NCBI RefSeq assembly: GCF_014861365.1
Contig: NZ_RRYW01000001.1
Location: 1-64,000 of the forward strand
DNA: 64,000 nt
Reading direction: 5' to 3'
Source of the DNA: Psychrobacter sp. FME6
GTDB lineage: Bacteria > Pseudomonadota > Gammaproteobacteria > Pseudomonadales > Moraxellaceae
Positions 1 through 8,760 of the stretch are shown piece after piece. Made by a program: the position numbers and the translations under genes. Under the pieces are notes generated by a model that was not told where the DNA came from, made no database searches, and worked only from the letters and a program-made list of their open reading frames with translations. The number at the start of each line of letters is the position of its first letter. Positions within the stretch are counted from its first letter, which is position 1.

Positions 1-219
1 TATCTTCGTCAAAGCCCGCTGGATCGTATTGCTCTGGATTTTTGGCAGCATAAAAGCTGGGGTTGGTATGCTATTACCCTATAAGAATTAATAGTAACTA
101 ACCTTTTTTTATTAACCCAATCTAGATAAACAATAGTTTAATATAGCGACTTGGACAATTCACGTAAATTATTAGTATAATCCGTCTGACTTCTCAACAA
201 AACATCTCTGTAGACTATT
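1..219 (+). repeat. Leader of tandem repeat unit, copy 1
   Basis: This stretch matches 1288-1505 almost colinearly. The first 84 bases differ at only two positions (55 and 61), and the spacing to the following start codon is 219 versus 218 bases. It precedes a SUMF1-like lipoprotein gene in both places, so the repeated unit is leader plus gene. The unit already begins at base 1, so the array or its flank continues to the left. Confidence 0.9.
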
Positions 220-1197
220 ATGACGCTAAAGCCTCTATTCGTATCTCTGTTTATATTACCGCTATTTGCCATGACTGCTTGTGCTAAAGAGCCTTCGGTT
301 GATAACGACGGCATCCCGCAAACTCGTAGCGATTTGACTGCGGATGAACAAAAACAGCTAGACGACTTCCTAGCACAGCAAAAAGAAAACATGCAATTTA
401 TCGAAGGCGGTAGCTATGAGATGGGCGACTTTGGTCCTAAGCTCGATTGGACTGAAGGAATGCCGATCTCTAGCGGTGGTGATAATAAGGCTTTACATAA
501 GGTCACGCTGGATAGTTTTAGTATGAATGCCTATAAGGCGACCTATAATGACTTTGATATCTATAGTATGGCGACTGGGCAGCCCAAAGAAGGAATGCAG
601 GAGTACACCATAGAACTACATCAACCTGACGCTGCTGCTGGTATCAACTGGCAAACTGCCCAGCACTACTGCCAGTGGCTCGGCCAACAACTTGAGGTAA
701 AGATGAGTCTGCCGACTGAGGCACAATGGGAATACGCGGCACGTAATCGTGGACAGTATGTACTATTCCCAACTGATAATGGCGAGATAGATGATGGTCG
801 AAATGTATGGACATTTGCGCAAGCAAATGAAATTAGCAGTAAATATGACTCACCAGCAACAGTCCCAATATTAGGCTTGTATCCATCTAATCCATTGGGA
901 CTATATGATATGACTAATCAGAACTACGAATGGATGAGCGACTGGTACGATGCCAACTATTATGGGAATAGTTCTGAGCATAACCCACAAGGTCCATCAA
1001 CTGGTAAAGAAAGAGTATTACGTAGCGTCGATGCCAATGAAGGTAGTGCACGAAATATTAGAGTGATGGGCGCTGTGAGCGTAAAACGCTGGTACAAAGT
1101 ACCCAATCCGCCTCTTATATTAAATGATGCTGGACTTAATCAAAATCGTGAAACTTCAGCACGTTGTGTTGCGAACACATCTGTCTCATTGAACTAA
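220..1197 (+). CDS. SUMF1/FGE-sulfatase-domain lipoprotein, copy 1
   Basis: The product has 325 residues. Residues 1-21 form a lipoprotein-like signal: a hydrophobic stretch ending in AMTAC, with Cys21 as the likely lipidated residue, so the protein is probably membrane-anchored on the periplasmic side. The rest resembles the formylglycine-generating-enzyme fold: an early EGGSYEMGDFG motif, then INWQTAQHYCQWLG, LPTEAQWEYAARNRG and a C-terminal SARCV. The catalytic pocket of true FGE uses two cysteines about five residues apart. Only the last is present here, with Glu at the other position, so a copper-dependent FGE activity is doubtful and a structural or binding role is more likely. The ribosome-binding site before ATG 220 is weak. 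It is about 75-80 percent identical by eye to the next gene, with the signal peptide nearly unchanged. Confidence 0.8.
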   Translation: MTLKPLFVSLFILPLFAMTACAKEPSVDNDGIPQTRSDLTADEQKQLDDFLAQQKENMQFIEGGSYEMGDFGPKLDWTEGMPISSGGDNKALHKVTLDSFSMNAYKATYNDFDIYSMATGQPKEGMQEYTIELHQPDAAAGINWQTAQHYCQWLGQQLEVKMSLPTEAQWEYAARNRGQYVLFPTDNGEIDDGRNVWTFAQANEISSKYDSPATVPILGLYPSNPLGLYDMTNQNYEWMSDWYDANYYGNSSEHNPQGPSTGKERVLRSVDANEGSARNIRVMGAVSVKRWYKVPNPPLILNDAGLNQNRETSARCVANTSVSLN

Positions 1198-1287
1198 GTA
1201 TTAGGTAATAAGAGAGCATGGTTCAGCTGGGTTTTAATCATTAAACCATATAACTGTCGTCATCATCTCGTCCGAAGGGCGATGTAA

Positions 1288-1505
1288 TATCTTCGTCAAA
1301 GCCCGCTGGATCGTATTGCTCTGGATTTTTGGCAGCATAAAGGCTGGAGTTGGTATGCTATTACCCTATAAAAGTTGATAATAACCAACCCTTGTTATTA
1401 ACCTAATACACCTCGACAGTAGTTTAATATTTCTACTTAGACAATCTACACAAATTATTAGTACAATCCGTCTGACTTCTCAACAAAATATCACTGTAGC
1501 CTATT
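1288..1505 (+). repeat. Leader of tandem repeat unit, copy 2
   Basis: This is the second copy of the leader seen at 1-219. The first 84 bases are nearly identical and the remainder is similar with small indels. Two substitutions in the first 84 bases are fewer than expected from the divergence of the downstream coding regions. This suggests constraint or gene conversion. Confidence 0.9.
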
Positions 1506-2492
1506 ATGCCGCTAAAGCCTTTATTCGTATCTTTGTTTATCTTACCGCTATTTGCCATGACTGCTTGCGCTAAAGAGCCAGCTACTTCGACGGACAGTAA
1601 CGGTATCCCGCAAACTCGTAGCAATCTAAGCGCTGATGAAAAAAAGCAGTTGGATAACTTCTTAGCGCAGCAAAAAGCCAACATGCGCTTTATCGAAGGG
1701 GGTAGTTATGAGATGGGTGACTTTGGTCCTAAACTTGACTGGACCGATGGCCTGCCATTGACTGGACAATCTGACAATAAGCCGCTGCATCCAGTGACGC
1801 TCGATAGCTTTAGTATGAATGCCTACAAGGCAACCTATAGCGACTTTGATGTCTATAGTATGGCAACAGGGCAAGATGAAGAGGGAATGCAACCTATAGG
1901 AATAGAGATACGTCAACCGAATGCAGCAGCTGGTATTAATTGGCAAACGGCACAGCACTACTGTCAATGGCTCGGGCAACAATTAGACGTACCGATGAGT
2001 CTATCAACCGAAGCCCAGTGGGAATACGCGGCGCGTAATCGCGGAGAGTACATCCTATTTCCAACGGATACAGGGGAAATAGATCCTGGACGCAATATGT
2101 GGACTTATGAAGAAAAAAGAGAGTTTAGTGATAAATATAATTCAATTGTCTTTACAGTACCTATTGTCGGATTATATCCACCCAATCCTTTAGGGCTTTA
2201 TGATTTAGTCAATCAAAATTATGAATGGATGTTTGATTGGTACGATCCTGAGTATTATGCCGATAGCCCAGAGAGCAATCCACAAGGGCCAGAAACAGGC
2301 ACTGAAAAAGTATTGCGAGGTGTAGATGCTGGAGAAGGCTCAGCTGGTAATGTACATGCAGGAGGTTCAGTTACCATCAAGCGATTTCAGAAAGGACCAA
2401 ACCCGCCTTTAATATCTGATGATCCTAATTTAAATCAAAATAGAACGACTTCCGCTCGCTGTGTGGCTAATTTTAGTAAGTCTATGTCATAA
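1506..2492 (+). CDS. SUMF1/FGE-sulfatase-domain lipoprotein, copy 2
   Basis: The product has 328 residues and is a tandem paralogue of the gene at 220-1197. The signal peptide and lipobox region (LFILPLFAMTAC) are identical apart from residue 2. Domain motifs are retained: EGGSYEMGDFG, INWQTAQHYCQWLG and STEAQWEYAARNRG, where the usual Pro of LPTEAQWEY is Ser. The single C-terminal Cys in SARCV is kept and the partner position is Thr. Divergence is concentrated in the loops of the C-terminal half, for example around DPEYYADSPESNPQG. This suggests a family of surface-exposed or periplasmic lipoproteins with a variable face. The function is not known. Confidence 0.8.
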   Translation: MPLKPLFVSLFILPLFAMTACAKEPATSTDSNGIPQTRSNLSADEKKQLDNFLAQQKANMRFIEGGSYEMGDFGPKLDWTDGLPLTGQSDNKPLHPVTLDSFSMNAYKATYSDFDVYSMATGQDEEGMQPIGIEIRQPNAAAGINWQTAQHYCQWLGQQLDVPMSLSTEAQWEYAARNRGEYILFPTDTGEIDPGRNMWTYEEKREFSDKYNSIVFTVPIVGLYPPNPLGLYDLVNQNYEWMFDWYDPEYYADSPESNPQGPETGTEKVLRGVDAGEGSAGNVHAGGSVTIKRFQKGPNPPLISDDPNLNQNRTTSARCVANFSKSMS

Positions 2493-2782
2493 AGAAACAT
2501 TACGCTCTGATTGGTTAAACTTGATAGATATCATCCCACTTAAAACTCCCGTGGTGGTCAGATGTTGAAACTTTGTAAACAAACCAATTACTATTTGGCT
2601 AAGTTTCATATTATGATTGAGCCTAAAATAGGCTGAATCAAGCTGTTTAAAATTGTGGCTGCGTGCTACCGAAATCGTTACAAGCGTTATGACTTAAGAA
2701 TAAAGCTGTTCGCAGGCTTAGTGAGTTTCGAAATTGGCTTCTGTCTTTTGCAAGAAGCTTAATAAAAAAATATAGAGGTTTT

Positions 2783-3625
2783 ATGAGTTTTCGCCAGCAG
2801 TATGTCATCGGTGACTTGCAAGGGTGCTATGCGGCATACCTTCAGCTACTTGAAACCTTGGACTTTGATCCTACCCAAGACAAACTATGGTTTGCTGGGG
2901 ATTTAGTAGCACGCGGCGAAGATTCGTTAAATACGTTGCGCCATGTCAAAGCACTTTGTGAGCAAGGGGCGGCTGCAACGGTGCTTGGTAATCACGATAT
3001 TAATCTAATTGCCGTCTGGCGCGGCGCGACGAAAATCAAGAAAAAAGATAAGACCGCACCGATTTTTGCTGCTGATGATTGCGATGAGTTGCTTGAATGG
3101 CTACGCCATCAGCCGATATTGGCTTACCCTGATGAGCATACGGTGTTGGTGCATGCAGGTATTCCTCCACATTGGAGTATTGAGGAAGCAGCGAATTATG
3201 CGCAGCAATTGGAGTCACAACTACAAGCCAGCTTAAAACAGCTTGATCGCTTATTGCCGCACTTATATAGGAAAACAGCCGATAACTGGCATACAGATAT
3301 TAATGGCTTTACTAAAATGCGAGCGATTGCTAACTACTTTACTCGTATGCGTTTGTGTCAACAGGATGGGTCGCTGGAGTTTAGCTTTTCTGCAGGTTTG
3401 GATGAGCGAATGCCCAAAGATTTTTTGCCTTGGTTTGAATGGCAGGTGCCGCGCAACCGTAAGATATTATTTGGTCACTGGGCGGCGCTAAAAGGTGAGG
3501 TTGATTTGCCTTATGCGCGTGCGCTTGATGGTGGCTGCGTTTGGGGCAATCATCTATTGGCCTATCGATTAAGTGACGGTAAAGCTATAACCTCAAGTGC
3601 CCATTGCTTACTGCCACAATCATAA
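2783..3625 (+). CDS. apaH: Bis(5'-nucleosyl)-tetraphosphatase, symmetrical
   Basis: The enzyme hydrolyses diadenosine tetraphosphate to two ADP and limits alarmone levels in the cytosol. At 280 residues it has the usual family length. The metallophosphatase signature is complete: GDLQGC near residue 10, GDLVARGEDS near 38-47, and GNHDINL near residue 70. The C-terminal part has the family-typical FGHWAALKG and LDGGCVWGN. ATG 2783 follows a clear AGAGG ribosome-binding site. The gene stands alone here, whereas in Escherichia coli it follows apaG and ksgA. A dispersed palindromic repeat follows it. Confidence 0.95.
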   Translation: MSFRQQYVIGDLQGCYAAYLQLLETLDFDPTQDKLWFAGDLVARGEDSLNTLRHVKALCEQGAAATVLGNHDINLIAVWRGATKIKKKDKTAPIFAADDCDELLEWLRHQPILAYPDEHTVLVHAGIPPHWSIEEAANYAQQLESQLQASLKQLDRLLPHLYRKTADNWHTDINGFTKMRAIANYFTRMRLCQQDGSLEFSFSAGLDERMPKDFLPWFEWQVPRNRKILFGHWAALKGEVDLPYARALDGGCVWGNHLLAYRLSDGKAITSSAHCLLPQS

Positions 3626-3673
3626 TATGAAGACACGTCATAATTATAAGTATATGAAAAAGTTATTTTTTAG

Positions 3674-3812
3674 GTAGCTATAGTCAGTGAGAAGTAATAT
3701 CGCTACATCACGTATTGCAGGTACCGTTTTTTCTTGCTTGCTGTGCCTACGCAGACAGAGGCTGCAAAAAAACTATACCCGCAGTATCGTAGCGTTTTTA
3801 AAGTATTTTAAC
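3674..3812 (+). repeat. Dispersed palindromic repeat, copy A
   Basis: The copy reads TATAGTCAGTGAGAAGTAAT, then a short inverted arm, then a core with TTTTTT, the block CTTGCTTGCTGTGCC, TACG, CAGACAGAGGCTGC and AAAAAA. The outer arms (around ACGTATTGCAGGTA and TATACCCGCAGTATCGT) are inverted relative to each other. Copy C at 21678 is nearly identical over the first 100 bases and in the same orientation. It fills the gap between apaH and the convergent gene at 3855. Confidence 0.85.
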
Positions 3813-3854
3813 TCTATATTTAAAAGTAACCAGTCCAGCCATCAAATAAACCCA

Positions 3855-6308
3855 TTAACTGGGTAAGTTTGGTGGCTTTTTTGGTTTTGGTAAAGGTGTT
3901 TTGGCGTCGCCCGCAGGCTTAACATCGTTGCTAGCATGAGGTTGTTCATTGTCCGTTGCCTGACCATGAGCATTAGTGAGGTTATTGAGTATTTTAGTCG
4001 CTTGATCATATTGAATGTCATCAGTATAAGGCACACTATTGAGCTCGTTATCTATTAAGCCATCATCAAGATCGACGACTCCTTTAGGAGATGCTTGAGA
4101 TTGATGATGTTCGCCTTTGGGCTGGTTGTCATAGTATATGTTGGTATTTGTTGATGCGTTTTGGGTACTAGCTTGTTTAGATTTAGGTAGGATTCTGGCA
4201 TCAGATAACCGCCTGACGACATAATTACTGGGTAACGGTTTTCCCCCTTTTTGCGCTGAGGTATCATCAAATATCATATGCCCTTGGCTATCGATACGCG
4301 CGTATTTCATTGGCTTATCACGTGGCCAAAAAAAGTCAGAAGGATGGCTTAGTATGTGACTAAAAATCTGCTTGGATAAACGACTCCATTCAAGGAATTT
4401 GACTTCTTTAGAACGCAATGCCACAAATAACGCTAGCGAGAAGCTGACCATCAGATTGACGATACCAATAAGCGCTACACCAAGAATGGATACTAAAATA
4501 ACACTCCAACTTATATCATCGGCGGAGATATTGAATAAGCCGTGCGCCAAATTAGCCGAGGCAAAGGCAATATGACGAATATCAATTGGTAAGCCAAATA
4601 TAAAACCAATAGTCGCGGTACTACCCAAGAATACCCCGAATAAAAAGTTACCCATGATTGCGCCAAGGTTAGCCTCTACAAAGCCGCCTAGACGCTGTAG
4701 CCAGGACTTGGGTAATATGTACTTTAACAGTCTATGACGTTGGATACGCGCGCCTACATTGTTATAAACGGCTAAATTATCGTAGTAGCCGGCAATGAGA
4801 CCCGACAGAAATAAATACACCCCAGCAATGGCAGCGTGGGGCAGCGCCAGCGAGCGAAAAGGATCAAGCTCATGGAGCAGGTGTCCCGCTTTTTCAGAAT
4901 CGATCATCGGCACGCCTGTATATTGCAGCCACGCAAAAGAGATAATAAGCGCAACGGGTATCGCTAACATGACGTTACCCATAATGGCGATAAATTGAGT
5001 ACGCAAAATATCGACGACCAATTCTGATAGCTTAGTCAGCTGGTGTGATTTTTTCCCCGAGCCATCAGATATGGTCGAGGCTATGGCTGCAGCAGTCATA
5101 GCGGGCTGTTTGGTCGCAACCGTACCACGGATGACATGGATAAAAACAAAACCCAAGCCATAAATCATACTGTTAATAAAGGCTCGTCCCATCGGAGCGA
5201 GTGCCAATTGGTACGCCAATATTTTAATAGTGGCCATGAAAGCAATAACAAAGCCGCCGATAGAGGCCTTTTTAAACATCTTTTGATAGCCCGCTTTATC
5301 GGTACTGATGTAATGTTCACCGACACGGCTGGCATTTTCAGTGACTTTGCGCGAGAGTAATTTGGTATTGTTATCAATCAAGTAGCCAATACTATAACGG
5401 CGATTGGCGGTGGTAATCAGCGTTTGTATCAGCTCAATAACGGCGCGATCTCGGTTTTTATTACCATCGGTCACCAGCTCGGTTAAGATGCGCATACGCT
5501 GAAGACTTTGATCCAAGCGCAGCATCATATTGGTCAAACGAATAGAGATTCCCGTCTTGTAGATACGTTTACGTACTGTAGCGACTATGTCTTCGCACTG
5601 CTCGATCATGACCAGCAGCGGCGCTGGGTCGACGGCATGTTCAGGGGTAATATCGGTTAAGGTATCAAGCTCATGTGCTTGCCTGTATTGATTAACGAAT
5701 AGTACGGCTTCTTGATTTTGTGCCACAAAAGACGCTGAATAATTTAATATTTGCGGGTAAGATTCCATCAGATCAGGATGCAAACCGATACCGCTGATGC
5801 GATAAGATAGGATAATAATAGCATTCAAAATACTGTTTTTTGCCGTTGCCACTAAATCTAAGTGCTTCTCTTGTACTTTGAGCAGCTCAACCAGCTCATC
5901 CCATTTGTTTTTTTCAATATTGGCTAGCCAGCGTTCATCAGAGTGCTTATCAAACAAATAACCGATTAGTTCAACGACTGAATCCTCTTGCGGCAATAAT
6001 GGTAAAAAACGATGACCAATGAGGCGACGTAAGCTATTAAAAAATCCTTGATCTGACATGATACCAGTGTCGGTATACAGAGCAATTTGGCGGTATTGAA
6101 TGATGAGTTTTAAGACAAAGCTAGACAGTCCATCGCCATGCTCAGGATGCTGACGAAGGATGTCAATCAGTGCTTGCATGTTTTCATTGGCCAACGCAGG
6201 TTCTTTATCACTGACCCGCAGCTCAGCTACTAAGCGTTTAAGTACCGCAGGATCGGGCACATCACTTAAGGCCGTAATCTGCTGTAAAATGTGTTTTATT
6301 TCTGACAC
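3855..6308 (-). CDS. Membrane protein of the 'site-specific recombinase' (PF10136-like) family
   Basis: The product has 817 residues. The N-terminal third (about 1-340) is soluble and helical. From about residue 345 to 670 there are several membrane segments, for example the stretches beginning GGFVIAFMATIKI, FIAIMGNVMLAIPV, GVYLFLSGLIAGYYDN, GNFLFGVFLGSTATIGF and VILVSILGVALIGIVNL. The C-terminal 130 residues are polar and low in complexity. Overall it resembles the family annotated as site-specific recombinase (Gcr). I see no catalytic tyrosine- or serine-recombinase motif, so the family name probably does not describe the function. The start is GTG at 6308, six bases after AAGGA. It is flanked by copies A and B of the dispersed repeat. 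Confidence 0.75.
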   Translation of the reverse strand: MSEIKHILQQITALSDVPDPAVLKRLVAELRVSDKEPALANENMQALIDILRQHPEHGDGLSSFVLKLIIQYRQIALYTDTGIMSDQGFFNSLRRLIGHRFLPLLPQEDSVVELIGYLFDKHSDERWLANIEKNKWDELVELLKVQEKHLDLVATAKNSILNAIIILSYRISGIGLHPDLMESYPQILNYSASFVAQNQEAVLFVNQYRQAHELDTLTDITPEHAVDPAPLLVMIEQCEDIVATVRKRIYKTGISIRLTNMMLRLDQSLQRMRILTELVTDGNKNRDRAVIELIQTLITTANRRYSIGYLIDNNTKLLSRKVTENASRVGEHYISTDKAGYQKMFKKASIGGFVIAFMATIKILAYQLALAPMGRAFINSMIYGLGFVFIHVIRGTVATKQPAMTAAAIASTISDGSGKKSHQLTKLSELVVDILRTQFIAIMGNVMLAIPVALIISFAWLQYTGVPMIDSEKAGHLLHELDPFRSLALPHAAIAGVYLFLSGLIAGYYDNLAVYNNVGARIQRHRLLKYILPKSWLQRLGGFVEANLGAIMGNFLFGVFLGSTATIGFIFGLPIDIRHIAFASANLAHGLFNISADDISWSVILVSILGVALIGIVNLMVSFSLALFVALRSKEVKFLEWSRLSKQIFSHILSHPSDFFWPRDKPMKYARIDSQGHMIFDDTSAQKGGKPLPSNYVVRRLSDARILPKSKQASTQNASTNTNIYYDNQPKGEHHQSQASPKGVVDLDDGLIDNELNSVPYTDDIQYDQATKILNNLTNAHGQATDNEQPHASNDVKPAGDAKTPLPKPKKPPNLPS

Positions 6309-6432
6309 ATTGCATCCTTGGTTATAATTATTTTAACCCGCCCTCAGGCTGCGAGCGATATTCTGTCTTGCGTTATTTTAATCATAACCAAGCAACGATA
6401 GTTAATTATTTTGTTAGCAGTTATTTTTGTCG

Positions 6433-6560
6433 TTAGAGCCAAAATGCTACAGTGCTGTTGGTATAAATTTTTTGCAGCCTCTGTCTGCGTAGGCACAGCA
6501 AGCAAGGAAAGTTTATACCAGCAGTACGTGATTTATAGATATTACTTTTCAATGACCATA
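6433..6560 (-). repeat. Dispersed palindromic repeat, copy B (inverted)
   Basis: Same element as copy A, in opposite orientation. The core reads GCAGCCTCTGTCTGCG, TAGG, CACAGCAAGCAAGG. The outer arms are strong: GTGCTGTTGGTATAAA at about 6452-6467 pairs with TTTATACCAGCAGTAC at about 6512-6527. The flank CAGTACGTGATTTATAGAT, continuing into ATTACTTTTCAATGACCATA, is the reverse complement of the start of copies A and C. It occupies the promoter-side gap of the gene at 3855-6308. Confidence 0.85.
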
Positions 6561-6582
6561 TTCTTATAAAAATTATTTTGGC

Positions 6583-6610
6583 AAAAAAAAGGACAGTTAT
6601 ATAACTGTCC
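6583..6610 (-). terminator. Intrinsic terminator of acyl-CoA dehydrogenase gene
   Basis: A perfect palindrome GGACAGTTATATAACTGTCC lies at 6591-6610. On the minus strand it is followed by eight T residues (6583-6590), 39 bases beyond the stop codon of the gene at 6649. Confidence 0.85.
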
Positions 6611-6648
6611 TCTCACTTAGAGTTTTATAAGTAAGTCTGTAATGTTAT

Positions 6649-8433
6649 TTAGCTTGCAGGCACATCAAAGTAGTCAAGATCAAAATTCATCATTGGATCA
6701 CTACCTGCTTGAACCATTTGTGCATGAGCATCAATGCGTGGCAAGATACGACCGACGAAATAATCAGCAAGTTTGGCTTTATTGGTATAAAACTCACCTT
6801 CTTTACCGTTGGCCGCTTCCACCATCAATGCAAACATGTATGAATAAGCGAGGTAACCGAAGGCATGCATATAGTCAACGGCACAGCCGTTAATTTCATT
6901 TTTACGTTCGCCAATGTTGGCCAGTACCGTGTTGGTTAGCGCCTCAATCGTATCGGCAGCATCTAATGTCGCTTGCTTGATACCATGATCTGCTTGCATA
7001 TTATTGACAAAGTCACGAATCTCACCTAAAAAATGGCTAACGTATTTGCCGTTGTTTTTCGCCACTTTACGACCTAATAAATCAAGCGCCTGAATGCCGT
7101 TAGTGCCTTCATAAATCTGCGCAATACGCGTATCACGAACGATTTGCTCCATACCCCATTCGCGGATATAGCCATGACCACCAAAGACTTGCTGGCAATC
7201 AACCGTGGCTTCTAGTGCTTTATCGGTCAAGAATGCTTTGGCCACTGGCGTTAGTAGGGCAACGCGCGCGGCGGCAGCTTTTGCCGACTCAGGATCGGTA
7301 CTAAATTTCTCTTCGTCAAGGTTTTTGGCGACGTACATAGCAAAGCAACGCGATGCCTCAGTGTTGGCTTTGGCGTTCAGTAGCATACGGCGCACATCGG
7401 CATGATAAATGATGGCGTCAGCTGGTTTTTCTGGACTTTGTAGCTGCGTGTCACTACGGCCTTGACCACGGTCATTGGCATATAGTGCCGCGTTTTGATA
7501 AGCAAGCTCAGAACCACCAAGGCCTTGCAGACCCATAGTCACGCGCTCATAGTTCATCATGATAAACATCGATGACAGACCGGTATTTTCAGCACCAACC
7601 ATCCAGCCTTTGGCACTATCAAAGTTCATCACACAAGTCGCCGAAGCTTTAATGCCCATTTTGTGTTCGATAGAGCCGACGGCTAGGGTGTTGCGCTCGC
7701 CTAGGCTGCCATCTTCATTAACCAAGAATTTTGGTACAACAAACAATGAAATGCCTTTTGAGCCAGCAGGGGCGTCTGGCGTTTTTGCCAATACCAAATG
7801 AATGATATTTTCAGTTAAGTCGTGCTCACCACCAGTGATAAAGATTTTGGTACCAGAAATATCGTAGCTACCATCATCATTTGGTATGGCTTTGGTTTTA
7901 ATAATACCTAAGTCAGTACCGGCATGTGGCTCTGTTAAACACATGGTGCCAGCCCATTCACCAGCATACATTTTTTCTAGATAGGTTTGTTTTTGCTCTT
8001 CTGAACCAGCCGCATTTAGGCAAAGCGTCGCACCAACGGTCAAGTTAGGGTAGAGGGCAAACGATTGGTTGGCAGTGAATACCATCTCTTCGGTCAGCAT
8101 GGTGACCATTTTTGGGAAGCCTTGACCACCGTATTCAGCGTTACCGCTTAAGCCAACCCAACCTGATTCAGCATATTGCTTATAAGCGTCTTTAAAGCCA
8201 GTAGGGGTCGTGACGACACCGTCGCCTTCGAAAGTGGCGCCTTCTTCATCACCACTGCGGTTGATAGGTAATAGAATGTTTTTTGACAGTTTTGCCATTT
8301 CTTCCAAAATCATATCGACTGTTTCCATGTCAACATGAGCTAGGTTTTCATTGTTTTGCCAGAATTTAGGCGCATTAAACACATCATTTAAGATAAAGCG
8401 CATGTCATTAAGAGGGGCATTATAAACAGCCAT
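6649..8433 (-). CDS. Acyl-CoA dehydrogenase, long form, paralogue 1
   Basis: The enzyme introduces the trans-2 double bond into fatty acyl-CoA with FAD, passing electrons to ETF. The product has 594 residues from the preferred start, longer than the classical 380-400 residues and typical of the form with an extra C-terminal domain. Motifs: MCLTEPHAGTDLG (FAD/substrate region), GIKASATCVMNFD, and FGGHGYIREWGMEQIVRDTR followed by IAQIYEGTNGIQALDLLGR, where the Glu of YEGT is the expected catalytic base. An ATG six bases upstream (8439) directly abuts AAAGGA, so ATG 8433 with a six-base spacing is the better start. The next gene upstream encodes a paralogue with the same architecture. The two probably differ in chain-length preference (inference). 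Confidence 0.93.
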   Translation of the reverse strand: MAVYNAPLNDMRFILNDVFNAPKFWQNNENLAHVDMETVDMILEEMAKLSKNILLPINRSGDEEGATFEGDGVVTTPTGFKDAYKQYAESGWVGLSGNAEYGGQGFPKMVTMLTEEMVFTANQSFALYPNLTVGATLCLNAAGSEEQKQTYLEKMYAGEWAGTMCLTEPHAGTDLGIIKTKAIPNDDGSYDISGTKIFITGGEHDLTENIIHLVLAKTPDAPAGSKGISLFVVPKFLVNEDGSLGERNTLAVGSIEHKMGIKASATCVMNFDSAKGWMVGAENTGLSSMFIMMNYERVTMGLQGLGGSELAYQNAALYANDRGQGRSDTQLQSPEKPADAIIYHADVRRMLLNAKANTEASRCFAMYVAKNLDEEKFSTDPESAKAAAARVALLTPVAKAFLTDKALEATVDCQQVFGGHGYIREWGMEQIVRDTRIAQIYEGTNGIQALDLLGRKVAKNNGKYVSHFLGEIRDFVNNMQADHGIKQATLDAADTIEALTNTVLANIGERKNEINGCAVDYMHAFGYLAYSYMFALMVEAANGKEGEFYTNKAKLADYFVGRILPRIDAHAQMVQAGSDPMMNFDLDYFDVPAS

Positions 8434-8698
8434 AAACATTCCTTTGGTTCAAATAAATAAAATTGGAGTGGTTAAGAATATCAATTGTTCTTTTGATTTA
8501 ATCTCGGTGATTAATAATCAAAGTTTAACAAATAAGCGTGTGCGCTGGGGTGTTTCTTCGTGAATTGTCCGTGCACCAAAAGTCAGTATAGACTATTGAA
8601 GTACTTAAATAGATCTTAAAAACCATAGCGATGTAACAAGAATAGCTAATTACCATCTATAAACGGTGTTTTTCATTGCAATATACCCACAAAATAAA

Positions 8699-8726
8699 TC
8701 GGCAACACACTTGAGTATGTTGCCGA
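8699..8726 (-). terminator. Intrinsic terminator of acyl-CoA dehydrogenase paralogue 2
   Basis: The inverted repeat TCGGCAACA (8699-8707) / TGTTGCCGA (8718-8726) has a ten-base loop. On the minus strand it is followed by a T-rich tract. It lies 34 bases beyond the stop codon of the gene at 8761. The rest of the 8434-8760 gap holds no gene that I can support. Confidence 0.75.
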
Positions 8727-8760
8727 TAAAAATACAGTAGTAGCAGTGTTTAGCCTCTAA

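Noticed and set aside
1-84. Possible C-terminal end of a gene in the leader of the tandem unit
   Set aside because: Three different frames on the two strands give protein-like stretches and none has a start codon or clear conservation pattern. The two differences between copies are synonymous in one plus-strand frame, but this is too few to decide.
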